DNA from: Proteobacteria bacterium ST_bin12
GTDB lineage: Bacteria; Pseudomonadota; Gammaproteobacteria; Burkholderiales; Methylophilaceae
DNA: 64,000 bases
Direction: 5' to 3'
NCBI GenBank assembly: GCA_002083635.1
Contig: MSXP01000001.1
Location: 1 to 64,000, forward strand
Part shown: positions 1 to 7,761 of the stretch, piece by piece
How the letters are laid out: the number at the start of each line of letters is the position of its first letter
Position numbering within the stretch: the stretch's first letter is position 1
The notes under the pieces: model-generated
Database searches by the model: none
Told to the model about the DNA's origin: nothing
The model's input: the letters and a program-made list of their open reading frames with translations, nothing else
Position numbers and translations under genes: made by a program

Positions 1-336
1 AAATTCTCTGCTTGGGGTGGTGCTTTAACAACTGCTTCAAACATTGTGTTCTACGGTTCATTAGACCGTTGGTTCAAAGCAGTTGATGCTCAATCAGGTA
101 AAGAACTATGGAAATTCCAAGTTGGTTCTGGCGTGATTGGTAATGCATTCACATACGGTAACAAAGGTAAACAATACGTTGGTACGCTTTCAGGTATCGG
201 TGGTTGGGCTGGCGTTGCGATGAACCTTGGTTTAACTAGCGACACAGACGCACTTGGTGCTGCTGGTGGTTATAAAGAGTTAACAAAATACAACGCTGCT
301 CCTGGCGGCGGTGCATTAACAGTATTCTCACTATAA
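1..336 (+). CDS. xoxF: Lanthanide-type PQQ methanol dehydrogenase, C-terminal end (partial)
   Basis: This is the last 111 codons of a PQQ-dependent alcohol dehydrogenase. The reading frame is open from the first base, so the gene starts upstream of the window. The enzyme oxidises methanol to formaldehyde (XoxF can go on to formate) in the periplasm. Seen here are the last propeller blades: a Trp-docking type stretch AVDAQSGKELWKFQ, then KQYVGTLSGIGGWAG and a short end at TVFSL. MxaF proteins usually carry a longer C-terminal tail, and no mxaI follows, so I read it as XoxF rather than MxaF. The lanthanide-ligand Asp lies outside the window and cannot be checked. The downstream xoxJ and xoxG genes support the call. 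Confidence 0.88.
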   Translation, partial: KFSAWGGALTTASNIVFYGSLDRWFKAVDAQSGKELWKFQVGSGVIGNAFTYGNKGKQYVGTLSGIGGWAGVAMNLGLTSDTDALGAAGGYKELTKYNAAPGGGALTVFSL

Positions 337-382
337 TTTAGACGCTTAAATTGTAGTTAGTTACTGGTTAATTTAACCAATG

Positions 383-416
383 AAACACCTCACAGAAATG
401 TGGGGTGTTTTTTTTT
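383..416 (+). terminator. Rho-independent terminator after xoxF
   Basis: A 12-bp stem (383-394 with 399-410, one G-T wobble) closes on a GAAA tetraloop and runs into a T-tract at 408-416. It lies 47 bases after the xoxF stop, so xoxJ and xoxG are probably transcribed separately or only by read-through. Confidence 0.9.
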
Positions 417-610
417 AAGTATTTGTTTGTACAAGAAAAAATAAGATGTTATGCGCCGTAAAAGCTGGATATATACAGATTAGTATTACTAAAAATATAA
501 AATTAGTTACAATGGTGGATTAAGAAATCTTTATCCGAAGAACTTTTTATTTTTAGTAGTACTCTATGTAACTGTGCGATATTTAATCGCAATTTAATAA
601 GGAACCAATA

Positions 611-1498
611 ATGTTAAAACAATTAAAAGGGCTAGCTGTATGTCTAGCGCTAGTATCTGGTTATGCAGTAGCGGCAGAGGAGCCAATTAAAGATAGTGAT
701 GTTCCGTCATTAAGTGCTGATGAGGGTCGCCCAGGAGAGGTTCGCCGAGTAGATGATGGTACTGAGTTTAAAGTATGTTCAGACCCAGATAACATGCCCT
801 ATTCAAATATCAGAGGTGAGGGTTTTGAGGATAAAATTGCTGAAGTTTTGGCTAAAGACCTTGGAAAAAAACTGAGTCATGCTTACGCCTATAATCGCCA
901 AGGTTTTTTAAGAAACACTATTAACGCAGGCCGATGTGATGTAATTATCGGAACTACATCAGATTTTGATGGCTTAAGAACAACGACGCCTTATTATCGT
1001 TCAGGCCATGTGTTTGTTTGGCGTAAAGATAGTAATTTTAACATTACGAATTGGGACTCTCCAGATCTTCGTAAAGGTGTAATTGGTATTGTGGACAAGA
1101 GTCCAGCAACTGTACCGCTTAATGACTTTAATTTAATGGCCAATGCCAAGCCTTATCGTTTACAACGCGACTTAAATTTCCCACCAAGCTTTTTGATTGA
1201 TGATTTGGCTAAAGGTGAAATTGATGTTGCTGTGATGTGGGGTCCAATTGCCGGTTATTACATGAAGCAATCAAAAGTACCAATGGAAATGGCCTTTGTT
1301 CCAGAATACAACAAAGTGAATTTGCAAGGTAAAGAGTATTGGAATATCTCAATGGGCGTACGTATGAAAGACAAACAGCGTTTAGCGCCTTTAAATGCAG
1401 CAATAGAAAGAAATAAAGACAAAATTGCACAAATTTTAGCAGACTATGGAATTCCAACTGTGCCTGTTGTTGAGGGTGATACAGTGTTTAAAAAATAG
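611..1498 (+). CDS. xoxJ: XoxJ/MxaJ-like periplasmic binding protein
   Basis: This 295-residue protein is a quinoprotein-dehydrogenase-associated solute-binding protein of the type-2 periplasmic binding family. It has a signal peptide ending near VAAEE (about residue 23). The solute-binding fold begins at FKVCSDPDNMPYSN and ends near residue 280. Proteins of this family are encoded with methanol dehydrogenases and are thought to help activate or mature XoxF/MxaF or hold its partner; no transport permease is nearby. An AAGGA ribosome binding site at 599-603 supports the ATG. A small GTCAT-TCGG-ATGAC hairpin (1510-1523) follows the stop without a T-tract. Confidence 0.88.
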   Translation: MLKQLKGLAVCLALVSGYAVAAEEPIKDSDVPSLSADEGRPGEVRRVDDGTEFKVCSDPDNMPYSNIRGEGFEDKIAEVLAKDLGKKLSHAYAYNRQGFLRNTINAGRCDVIIGTTSDFDGLRTTTPYYRSGHVFVWRKDSNFNITNWDSPDLRKGVIGIVDKSPATVPLNDFNLMANAKPYRLQRDLNFPPSFLIDDLAKGEIDVAVMWGPIAGYYMKQSKVPMEMAFVPEYNKVNLQGKEYWNISMGVRMKDKQRLAPLNAAIERNKDKIAQILADYGIPTVPVVEGDTVFKK

Positions 1499-1714
1499 TT
1501 AAAATAGCCGTCATTCGGATGACATAACTTATAAAACCAAGTAAAATCATGGGTTCGTTTGATGGCAAAATGTATATAACAATTATGTCAACCAACTAGA
1601 AATTATATTCGTTAAATGGTCATACGATCTAAACTGCGCTTAAGATGTACATAAAAGTATATATAGAGGCATGCAAGTAAGACGTTGCTCATATTGTAAA
1701 AATTAGGAGAAAAC

Positions 1715-2230
1715 ATGTTAGGAAATAAATCATTAAAGTCAACTTTATTTGTTGGTATGTTGACATTGGCAGGTCTTACTTTATCAACTCAAGCAAGTGC
1801 TGCTTGTAATTTTTTATCGACCAAAGATGGTAGCCCATTTGTAATTAAAGCAACTGAAACTGATACGCCACAAGCGAAAGAGTTTTTATCTACATGCATC
1901 AACCCATATACAAAGGCTTATGCTAAAGATCCAGAAGCAGCAAAAGCAGGTAAAAAGAAATTTGGTTATTACTCATGTACACAATGCCATGGTCCTAATG
2001 GTGGCGGTCAAGTAGGCCCTGCAATTACTGACAGCACTTGGCAATATTCTAAACATGTAACCGATAAAGGTATGTTTGAAACGATTGCAAACGGCACAAA
2101 TGGTGGTATGTTTGCATGGCACCAACAGTTAGGTAACCCAGAAAACCTATCAACAGATGATATTTTGAAAATTGTCGGCTGGTTACGTACGCAGTACAAA
2201 GGTGGCGGTGATATGCCTTGGTTGAAATAA
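1715..2230 (+). CDS. xoxG: XoxG-like periplasmic cytochrome c (electron acceptor of XoxF)
   Basis: A 171-residue c-type cytochrome with a cleavable signal peptide (residues 1-29, ending QASA). One haem site is visible, CTQCH at residues 88-92, and a likely axial Met lies in NGGMFAWH. Two further Cys (31 and 61) are conserved in the neighbouring paralogue and may form a disulfide. The family (cytochrome cL / XoxG) takes electrons from methanol dehydrogenase and passes them to a class I cytochrome. The start has a good AGGAG site at 1705-1709. Its 3' end is followed by a hairpin that recurs after the next gene. Confidence 0.87.
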   Translation: MLGNKSLKSTLFVGMLTLAGLTLSTQASAACNFLSTKDGSPFVIKATETDTPQAKEFLSTCINPYTKAYAKDPEAAKAGKKKFGYYSCTQCHGPNGGGQVGPAITDSTWQYSKHVTDKGMFETIANGTNGGMFAWHQQLGNPENLSTDDILKIVGWLRTQYKGGGDMPWLK

Positions 2231-2260
2231 GATTTCAACTTAAAAGTTAGTAACAGTTTA

Positions 2261-2296
2261 AAATGGCTGCTGTATAATTACAGTATCCATTTTTAT
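2261..2296 (+). terminator. Hairpin/terminator after xoxG
   Basis: A 14-bp imperfect stem (2261-2274 with 2279-2292, one wobble and one mismatch) is followed by a T-rich run. It separates the two cytochrome genes and resembles the hairpin at 2941-2962, as if the gene and its 3' end were duplicated together. Confidence 0.7.
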
Positions 2297-2321
2297 TTGA
2301 TGATAGATGTTGGGGATTAGA

Positions 2322-2906
2322 ATGAAACAATTTAACTTAAGTTTAATGTTAGTAATGTTGTTGTCAGTGTTCGCTGGTTGTGATAAATCAGACAATGTTG
2401 CAAGTTCAGATGCTGCAAAACCTAGCGCATCTGCTGTCTGTGAATTAGTATCTACAGTTGATAATAAGCCTTTAGCAATTAAAGTAAGCGACGCAGATAC
2501 CCCAGAGGCTAAAGAGTTTTTAAGTACTTGTGTGAATCCCTACACCAAAAAATTCGCAACTGATGCAGAAGCTGCAAAAACAGGCAGAAAAGTATTTACT
2601 TTAAATGGTTGCAGTGGATGTCACGGCGGTAAGCTTGAGGGTATTATGGCCCCAGCATTGACCAAAGCAGGTGGACAAGGCGCATTTGATACTAAATGGG
2701 TTTATGCTAAAAATGCAACTGATAAAGGTATGTTTGAAACTATTTCAGCTGGCACGCCAGGTTTATCTGGCGGGGTTATGGCAATTTGGAACAGAAATTT
2801 AGTAGGCCATGTTGGTGATGGGTTAACCAATGACGAGATTCTAAGAGCAATCGCTTATATTCGTACCGAGTACAAAGGTGATGGCGAAAAAACTTGGCTT
2901 CAATAA
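2322..2906 (+). CDS. Second XoxG-like cytochrome c, predicted lipoprotein
   Basis: A 194-residue paralogue of the preceding cytochrome. From the chosen ATG the N-terminus is a short hydrophobic signal ending FAGC, a slightly atypical lipobox with the lipidated Cys at residue 20, followed by a Ser/Ala-rich linker. The haem site is CSGCH at residues 97-101. The stretch TPEAKEFLSTC-NPYTKK matches xoxG closely, including the extra Cys pair (40 and 70). I chose 2322 over an upstream in-frame ATG at 2307 because GGGGA (2310-2314) is well placed for it and the signal peptide starts cleanly there. It is probably a membrane-tethered relay or alternative acceptor for XoxF. This is inference; no redox data can be read from sequence. 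Confidence 0.8.
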   Translation: MKQFNLSLMLVMLLSVFAGCDKSDNVASSDAAKPSASAVCELVSTVDNKPLAIKVSDADTPEAKEFLSTCVNPYTKKFATDAEAAKTGRKVFTLNGCSGCHGGKLEGIMAPALTKAGGQGAFDTKWVYAKNATDKGMFETISAGTPGLSGGVMAIWNRNLVGHVGDGLTNDEILRAIAYIRTEYKGDGEKTWLQ

Positions 2907-2940
2907 AGCGTTAAGTATTACCGTCAAATATCTTTAAATT

Positions 2941-2970
2941 GCTACTGTATAGCTACGGTAGCCATTTATT
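2941..2970 (+). terminator. Hairpin after second cytochrome gene
   Basis: A 9-bp stem (2941-2949 with 2954-2962, one wobble) has a TAGC loop and is followed by CATTTATTATTT. The tail is weaker than a classic T-tract. Sequence and position parallel the 2261-2296 hairpin. Confidence 0.55.
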
Positions 2971-3021
2971 ATTTAATAACATACAAGTTTAATAAAAATA
3001 TTAATTACATAAATCGTTAAA

Positions 3022-4344
3022 ATGAACAAACAAACATTACATCATATTGTTATTGTAGGCGGTGGCGCGGGTGGGCTTGAACTAGCAACGCGCCTAGGCG
3101 ATTCGCTTGGAAAAAAGAAACAAGCTGTTATTACCTTAATTGATAGCACTCGGACACATGTTTGGAAGCCGCTGCTGCATGAAATTGCCGCAGGCAGTAT
3201 GAATCCTGACAAGCACGAGCTAGAGTATTTGGCGCAAGCACATTGGCATCACTTTAACTTTAGGCTAGGTCGTATGGATGGCTTAGACCGATCTAAAAAG
3301 GAAGTCACCATTGCGCCTTATTTTGATGAGGATGGTATAGAAGTCATTCCGCGCCGAACCTTTCAATATGATAGCTTGGTGATTGCAATTGGTAGCACCA
3401 CCAATGATTTCGGCATTAAAGGTGCCCGTGAACACTCCATTGCACTAGACACGCAAGACCAAGCAGAGAAATTTCACCGTAGGTTACACAATGCATTAGT
3501 GCGCGCGCAAACACAGGTTGCGCCAGTTAAGGCAGGCCAGTTAGAAGTAGTGATTGTGGGTGCTGGCGCAACAGGTGTAGAGCTTGCTGCAGAGCTACAT
3601 AATACGACACGCGAGCTCGCGGCTTATGGCTTAGATAAAATTGATGCAGACCGTGATATTAAAATTTCGATTATTGAGGCCAGTGAGCGCGTATTGCCTG
3701 CGCTACCACCTAAATTATCGCAAGCAGTCGATTTAGAGTTGCGTAAATTACGTGTACATATTTATACGTGTGAGAGCGTAACTGAAGTTGCGGATAAAGG
3801 CGTTTACACACATAGCGGTCGATTTATTCCATCTGCATTAGTGGTATGGGCGGCAGGTATTAAAGCGCCAGACTTCTTAAAAGATTTAGATGGCTTAGAA
3901 ACGAACCGGATTAACCAGTTGCTGGTAAAGCAAACGTTACAAACAACGCTAGATGAGAGTGTTTTTGCGTTTGGTGATTGTGCCGCATGCCCATGGCTTG
4001 GTCATGACGGCAATGTTCCACCGCGTGCACAGGCTGCACATCAGCAAGCATCACTACTATGTAAAACCATGAAAAAACGTGTGGCCAACAAAACCAATCT
4101 GCCAGAATATCATTACACCGATTATGGTTCTTTGGTTAATTTGGGACGCTATTCTACGGTAGGTAGCTTAATGGGCACGCTTTCAGGCGGCAGCATGTAC
4201 ATTGAGGGCTTATTTGCAAGAATGATGTATCAGTCGCTATATAAAATGCACTTAATGACATTGCATGGTGTATTTGAAGTCATACTACAAACGTTAGCGC
4301 GCATCATTACGCGCAGAACAGAAGCGCAAGTGAAATTGCACTAA
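3022..4344 (+). CDS. ndh: Type II NADH dehydrogenase (NDH-2) / FAD-dependent oxidoreductase
   Basis: A 440-residue two-dinucleotide-binding-domain flavoprotein. The FAD-binding motif VIVGGGAGGLELA is at residues 10-22. The NAD(P)H motif VVIVGAGATGVELAAEL is near residue 175, and the second FAD motif VFAFGDCAACP is near residue 325. A C-terminal amphipathic region ends in basic residues (IITRRTEAQVK), as in membrane-associated NDH-2. The enzyme passes electrons from NADH to quinone without pumping protons. It lies downstream of the xox cluster and could reoxidise NADH from formate oxidation, but the link is only positional. No strong ribosome binding site precedes the ATG. Confidence 0.85.
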   Translation: MNKQTLHHIVIVGGGAGGLELATRLGDSLGKKKQAVITLIDSTRTHVWKPLLHEIAAGSMNPDKHELEYLAQAHWHHFNFRLGRMDGLDRSKKEVTIAPYFDEDGIEVIPRRTFQYDSLVIAIGSTTNDFGIKGAREHSIALDTQDQAEKFHRRLHNALVRAQTQVAPVKAGQLEVVIVGAGATGVELAAELHNTTRELAAYGLDKIDADRDIKISIIEASERVLPALPPKLSQAVDLELRKLRVHIYTCESVTEVADKGVYTHSGRFIPSALVVWAAGIKAPDFLKDLDGLETNRINQLLVKQTLQTTLDESVFAFGDCAACPWLGHDGNVPPRAQAAHQQASLLCKTMKKRVANKTNLPEYHYTDYGSLVNLGRYSTVGSLMGTLSGGSMYIEGLFARMMYQSLYKMHLMTLHGVFEVILQTLARIITRRTEAQVKLH

Positions 4345-4374
4345 CGTCTAAAATGTACTAATAACGGATCAACT

Positions 4375-4412
4375 AAGCAAAAAGCCTCGATTAATACTGA
4401 GGCTTTTTGCTT
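4375..4412. terminator. Bidirectional terminator between ndh and lplT
   Basis: A perfect 14-bp stem (4375-4388 with 4399-4412) holds a 10-base loop. The stem carries A5 on one side and T5 on the other, so it can terminate both converging genes. Confidence 0.88.
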
Positions 4413-4426
4413 GATGTGTAACAAGT

Positions 4427-5593
4427 TTAAGCTTTTATTTGTCGGCGATACAGCCTGTTAATTAAGCTCATTGAAATAATCACAAATGCGCCAAAAATAA
4501 CCACGATATGATTGATCTCTATATTTGCTTTGACCATTAATGTGTAGGCACCACTTAAAATTAAAATACCTAAATTTTCATTAAAGTTTTGCACCGCAAT
4601 CGAGTGACCGGCGCCAATTAGCAAGTGTCCACGATGTTGCAAAAGCGCGTTCAGTGGCACTACAAAAAATCCACTTAAAACACCGATAGTAAACAATAAC
4701 AATGCGGCAATATGCCACTCTGCAACAAAGGCAACTGCAATCACCAAAACACCCATTACAATACCAGCCGGTAATACCTTAACCGAATTTTCAAGTGTAA
4801 TAAATCTTGCTGCAATAACAGAGCCTAATGCCACGCCAATCGCTACCGTGGCGGTTAGTTGCGTTGCGTGGTCTAAACCAAAACCTAATACAATACCAGC
4901 CCATGCAATCACTACTAATCTGAGCGTTGCGCCAGCGCCCCAAAATAAAGTGGTCACTGATAATGAAACCTGCCCTTGCGGGTCGCGCCAAAGTGCTACA
5001 AATGAGCGATAAAAATCACTCAGAATATATAAAGGGTCTTTTTTGGCAATCGCATGATCAATGGGCAATTTAGGGATAAACATATTAAAAGCAGCCGCAA
5101 CCAAATACATAAATGCGATGATAATCATGGCGCCTTGCGGGCTAATGCTAGCCATTTTGCCGCCGATAATCGCACCCAAAATAATCGCAATAACGGTTGA
5201 GCCTTCCATCCAGCCATTCGCGCTGACTAATTTATCAGAGGGAAGTAGCTCAGTCAGAATGCCATACTTAGCAGGCGAATAAGCCGCTGCGCCAATACCT
5301 ACAATGCCGTAAGCATACAATGGGGGCATGCCAAGAATCATCGCTAAACTACCAATGAACTTAATCCCATTCGCTAAGAACATGACGCGTCCTTTGGGGA
5401 GTGCATCGGCAAAGGAGCCTACAAAAGGCGCAAGTACAATATAGGAGATTACAAAAAATTGTAGCAGGAGCGGCTCATGCCATTCTGGCGCTTGCATTTG
5501 CTGCAACAAAGCGATTGCCGCAAACAGTAAGGCGTTATCAGCAAGCGCAGATAAAAACTGCGCAATTAAGAGAGTGTAAAACCCTTTACTCAT
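4427..5593 (-). CDS. lplT: Lysophospholipid transporter (MFS)
   Basis: A 388-residue major facilitator with about 12 hydrophobic segments. The N-terminus FYTLLIAQFLSALADNALL and the stretch YSPAKYGILTELLP are typical of LplT, which flips lysophosphatidylethanolamine inward for re-acylation. The usual partner, the acyltransferase-ligase aas, is not next to it here. The start lies 52 bases after the stop of the PhoH-like gene on the same strand, so the two are probably co-transcribed. Confidence 0.87.
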   Translation of the reverse strand: MSKGFYTLLIAQFLSALADNALLFAAIALLQQMQAPEWHEPLLLQFFVISYIVLAPFVGSFADALPKGRVMFLANGIKFIGSLAMILGMPPLYAYGIVGIGAAAYSPAKYGILTELLPSDKLVSANGWMEGSTVIAIILGAIIGGKMASISPQGAMIIIAFMYLVAAAFNMFIPKLPIDHAIAKKDPLYILSDFYRSFVALWRDPQGQVSLSVTTLFWGAGATLRLVVIAWAGIVLGFGLDHATQLTATVAIGVALGSVIAARFITLENSVKVLPAGIVMGVLVIAVAFVAEWHIAALLLFTIGVLSGFFVVPLNALLQHRGHLLIGAGHSIAVQNFNENLGILILSGAYTLMVKANIEINHIVVIFGAFVIISMSLINRLYRRQIKA

Positions 5594-5644
5594 TACTTTA
5601 CGGCCTAAATACGCTCAAAAGTTGCAATTCTTATACTTGCTCAC

Positions 5645-7057
5645 TCAAAGTGCTTCCGCTGCAAAGTCCGCTAATCGAGAGCGTTCACCGCGCACTAAAG
5701 TAATATGACCGTTATGTTCCCAACCTTTAAAACGGTCTACAACATAAGTTAAGCCTGAGCTGCCTTCTGTTAAATAAGGTGTATCGATTTGCGCAATATT
5801 GCCCAAACAAACCACTTTAGTACCTGGACCTGCGCGAGTAATCAGCGTTTTCATCTGTTTAGGCGTTAAGTTTTGCGCTTCATCAATAATCAAGAATTTG
5901 TGCAAAAAAGTACGTCCGCGCATAAAGTTGAGTGATTTAACTTTAATGCGAGTACGAATTAAATCTTGCGTTGCGGCACGACCCCATTCCCCTGCATCTT
6001 CGTCTGTTTTATTCAGCACATCTAAGTTGTCTTCCAGCGCGCCCATCCAAGGTGCCATTTTTTCTTCTTCAGTGCCTGGTAAAAAGCCTATATCTTCACC
6101 AACTGGTACCGTAACGCGTGTCATAATAATTTCGGAATAGATTTTTTTATCCAAAGTTTGTGTAAGTGCAGCAGCTAGAGTGAGCAGAGTTTTACCTGTA
6201 CCAGCTTGGCCTAGCAATGTCACAAAATCAATATCTGGGTTCATTAATAAGTTAAGTGCAAAATTTTGCTCACGATTACGCGCTACAATTCCCCACACGC
6301 TGTGCTTAGGGTTCATATGATCATGCACTACTTCTAGCACCGCATGATTGTTCTCCAATTTTCGGACAATAGCGTGAAACGGTTTATCAAATTCGTAAAA
6401 AATAAACTCATTGATTAAGAAGGTCTTAACTAACGGGCCAGTAATGCGATAAAACATGCGGCCCGCTTCTTGCCACGATTCCATTGCTTTGCTGTGTTTA
6501 TCCCAAAAGTCTTGCGGCAATTCTCGCATGCCGCTGTAGAGTAAATCGGTGTCTTCAAGCACTTTGTCATTAAAGTAATCTTGCGCCATAACCCCCATGG
6601 CGCGGGCTTTAATGCGGATATTAATATCTTTACTAACTAAAATAACTTGGCGATTGGGTTGTTGCTTTTGCTGCGCTAGCACTACGCTGATAATTTGATT
6701 ATCTGCTTTGCTGCCTGCTAAACCTGGCAACTCAATATCGACTTGCGATGTTTGTAAAAACAGCCTGCCAGCTAAGTGTTTGTTTCCATTAATCGTTAAT
6801 GGGCAGCCTAATTCTAAGTTTGTTAAATCAATGCCGACAATCTCTTCTAAATAACGGCTGGCTTGACGCGCATTGCGCGCTACTTCAGTTACGCCTTTTT
6901 TATTATTATCCAGCTCTTCAAGCGTTACCATGGGTAAATAAATATCATGCTCTTCAAACCTAAAAAGGCTTGAAGGATCGTGCATTAGTACGTTTGTATC
7001 TAATACAAATAATTTGGTTGAGCTAGATATAGCTTGAGAAGATTGTTTTTTTGCCAT
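5645..7057 (-). CDS. PIN-PhoH fusion ATPase (PhoH2/YlaK-like)
   Basis: A 470-residue two-domain protein. The N-terminal PIN RNase-like domain starts with FVLDTNVLMHDPSS and carries conserved acidic residues. The C-terminal PhoH ATPase has Walker A GQAGTGKT and Walker B-like FLIIDEAQNLTP. PIN-PhoH proteins of this type are described as ATP-driven RNA helicase/RNases, but the cellular target in this organism is unknown. I chose the ATG at 7057; an in-frame TTG at 7072 would add five residues. It precedes lplT by 52 bases. Confidence 0.85.
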   Translation of the reverse strand: MAKKQSSQAISSSTKLFVLDTNVLMHDPSSLFRFEEHDIYLPMVTLEELDNNKKGVTEVARNARQASRYLEEIVGIDLTNLELGCPLTINGNKHLAGRLFLQTSQVDIELPGLAGSKADNQIISVVLAQQKQQPNRQVILVSKDINIRIKARAMGVMAQDYFNDKVLEDTDLLYSGMRELPQDFWDKHSKAMESWQEAGRMFYRITGPLVKTFLINEFIFYEFDKPFHAIVRKLENNHAVLEVVHDHMNPKHSVWGIVARNREQNFALNLLMNPDIDFVTLLGQAGTGKTLLTLAAALTQTLDKKIYSEIIMTRVTVPVGEDIGFLPGTEEEKMAPWMGALEDNLDVLNKTDEDAGEWGRAATQDLIRTRIKVKSLNFMRGRTFLHKFLIIDEAQNLTPKQMKTLITRAGPGTKVVCLGNIAQIDTPYLTEGSSGLTYVVDRFKGWEHNGHITLVRGERSRLADFAAEAL

Positions 7058-7149
7058 AGTTTTTAAATCCAAAGTACTTGAATTAAGTGCGCCTAAAATT
7101 AAAAAAAGAGGTAAGGTTGATCGCTTAAATTAAGAAAAAATCATTCAAA

Positions 7150-7617
7150 TTATAGGGATTTTACAAAATCTAGTACTTGTGGCACATGGCCATCTACTTT
7201 AACGCCACGCCATTCTTTTACTAACACGCCATTTTTATCAATGACAAAAGTACTGCGCTCAACACCGCGCACTTGCTTGCCGTACATATTTTTCATTTTC
7301 ATCACCCCAAAAATACCGCAGGCTAGCTCTTCAGTATCGGCTAGTAATTCAAACGGAAAGCTAAATTTGGCTTTGAAGTTCTCATGTGATTTGAGGCTGT
7401 CGCGTGAAACGCCGACTATTTCTGTATTTGCAGCTTGAAACTCGCTGTAGAAATCGCGAAATTGCATGCCTTGCGTGGTGCAGCCTGGTGTGGAATCTTT
7501 AGGATAAAAATAAATGACCAGCGTTTTTCCTAAGTATTCAGAAAGCTTAAAAGTGTGGCCGCTGGTTGCTGGCAATTCAAAATCGGTAACGGGATTATTT
7601 AGCATATTGGTTGTCAT
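7150..7617 (-). CDS. bcp: Thioredoxin-dependent peroxiredoxin (BCP/PrxQ family)
   Basis: A 155-residue peroxiredoxin that reduces hydroperoxides in the cytoplasm. The peroxidatic site is DSTPGCTTQG, with Cys46. E. coli BCP has its resolving Cys five residues later; here that position is Met51. The only other Cys is Cys100 (ELACGIFG), so the protein is either a 1-Cys form or uses a more distant partner. An AGGAA motif precedes the ATG. A 144-base gap separates it from the histidine kinase gene upstream. Confidence 0.87.
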   Translation of the reverse strand: MTTNMLNNPVTDFELPATSGHTFKLSEYLGKTLVIYFYPKDSTPGCTTQGMQFRDFYSEFQAANTEIVGVSRDSLKSHENFKAKFSFPFELLADTEELACGIFGVMKMKNMYGKQVRGVERSTFVIDKNGVLVKEWRGVKVDGHVPQVLDFVKSL

Positions 7618-7761
7618 GTGAGTACGTTCCTATTGTTGTAAAAATTTGCCATTAAGGCAAGCTAAAATTTAAGGCTTTATTGTGACAAGCGCACAAAAAT
7701 CTAGTTTTCAATGGCGATTTTTTTAAAAATTTGCCGAATAGGAAGAACTGTGCAGCACAAG

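Noticed and set aside
383..416. A regulatory riboswitch between xoxF and xoxJ
   Set aside because: The only strong structure is a simple terminator hairpin. No riboswitch consensus is recognisable in 337-610.
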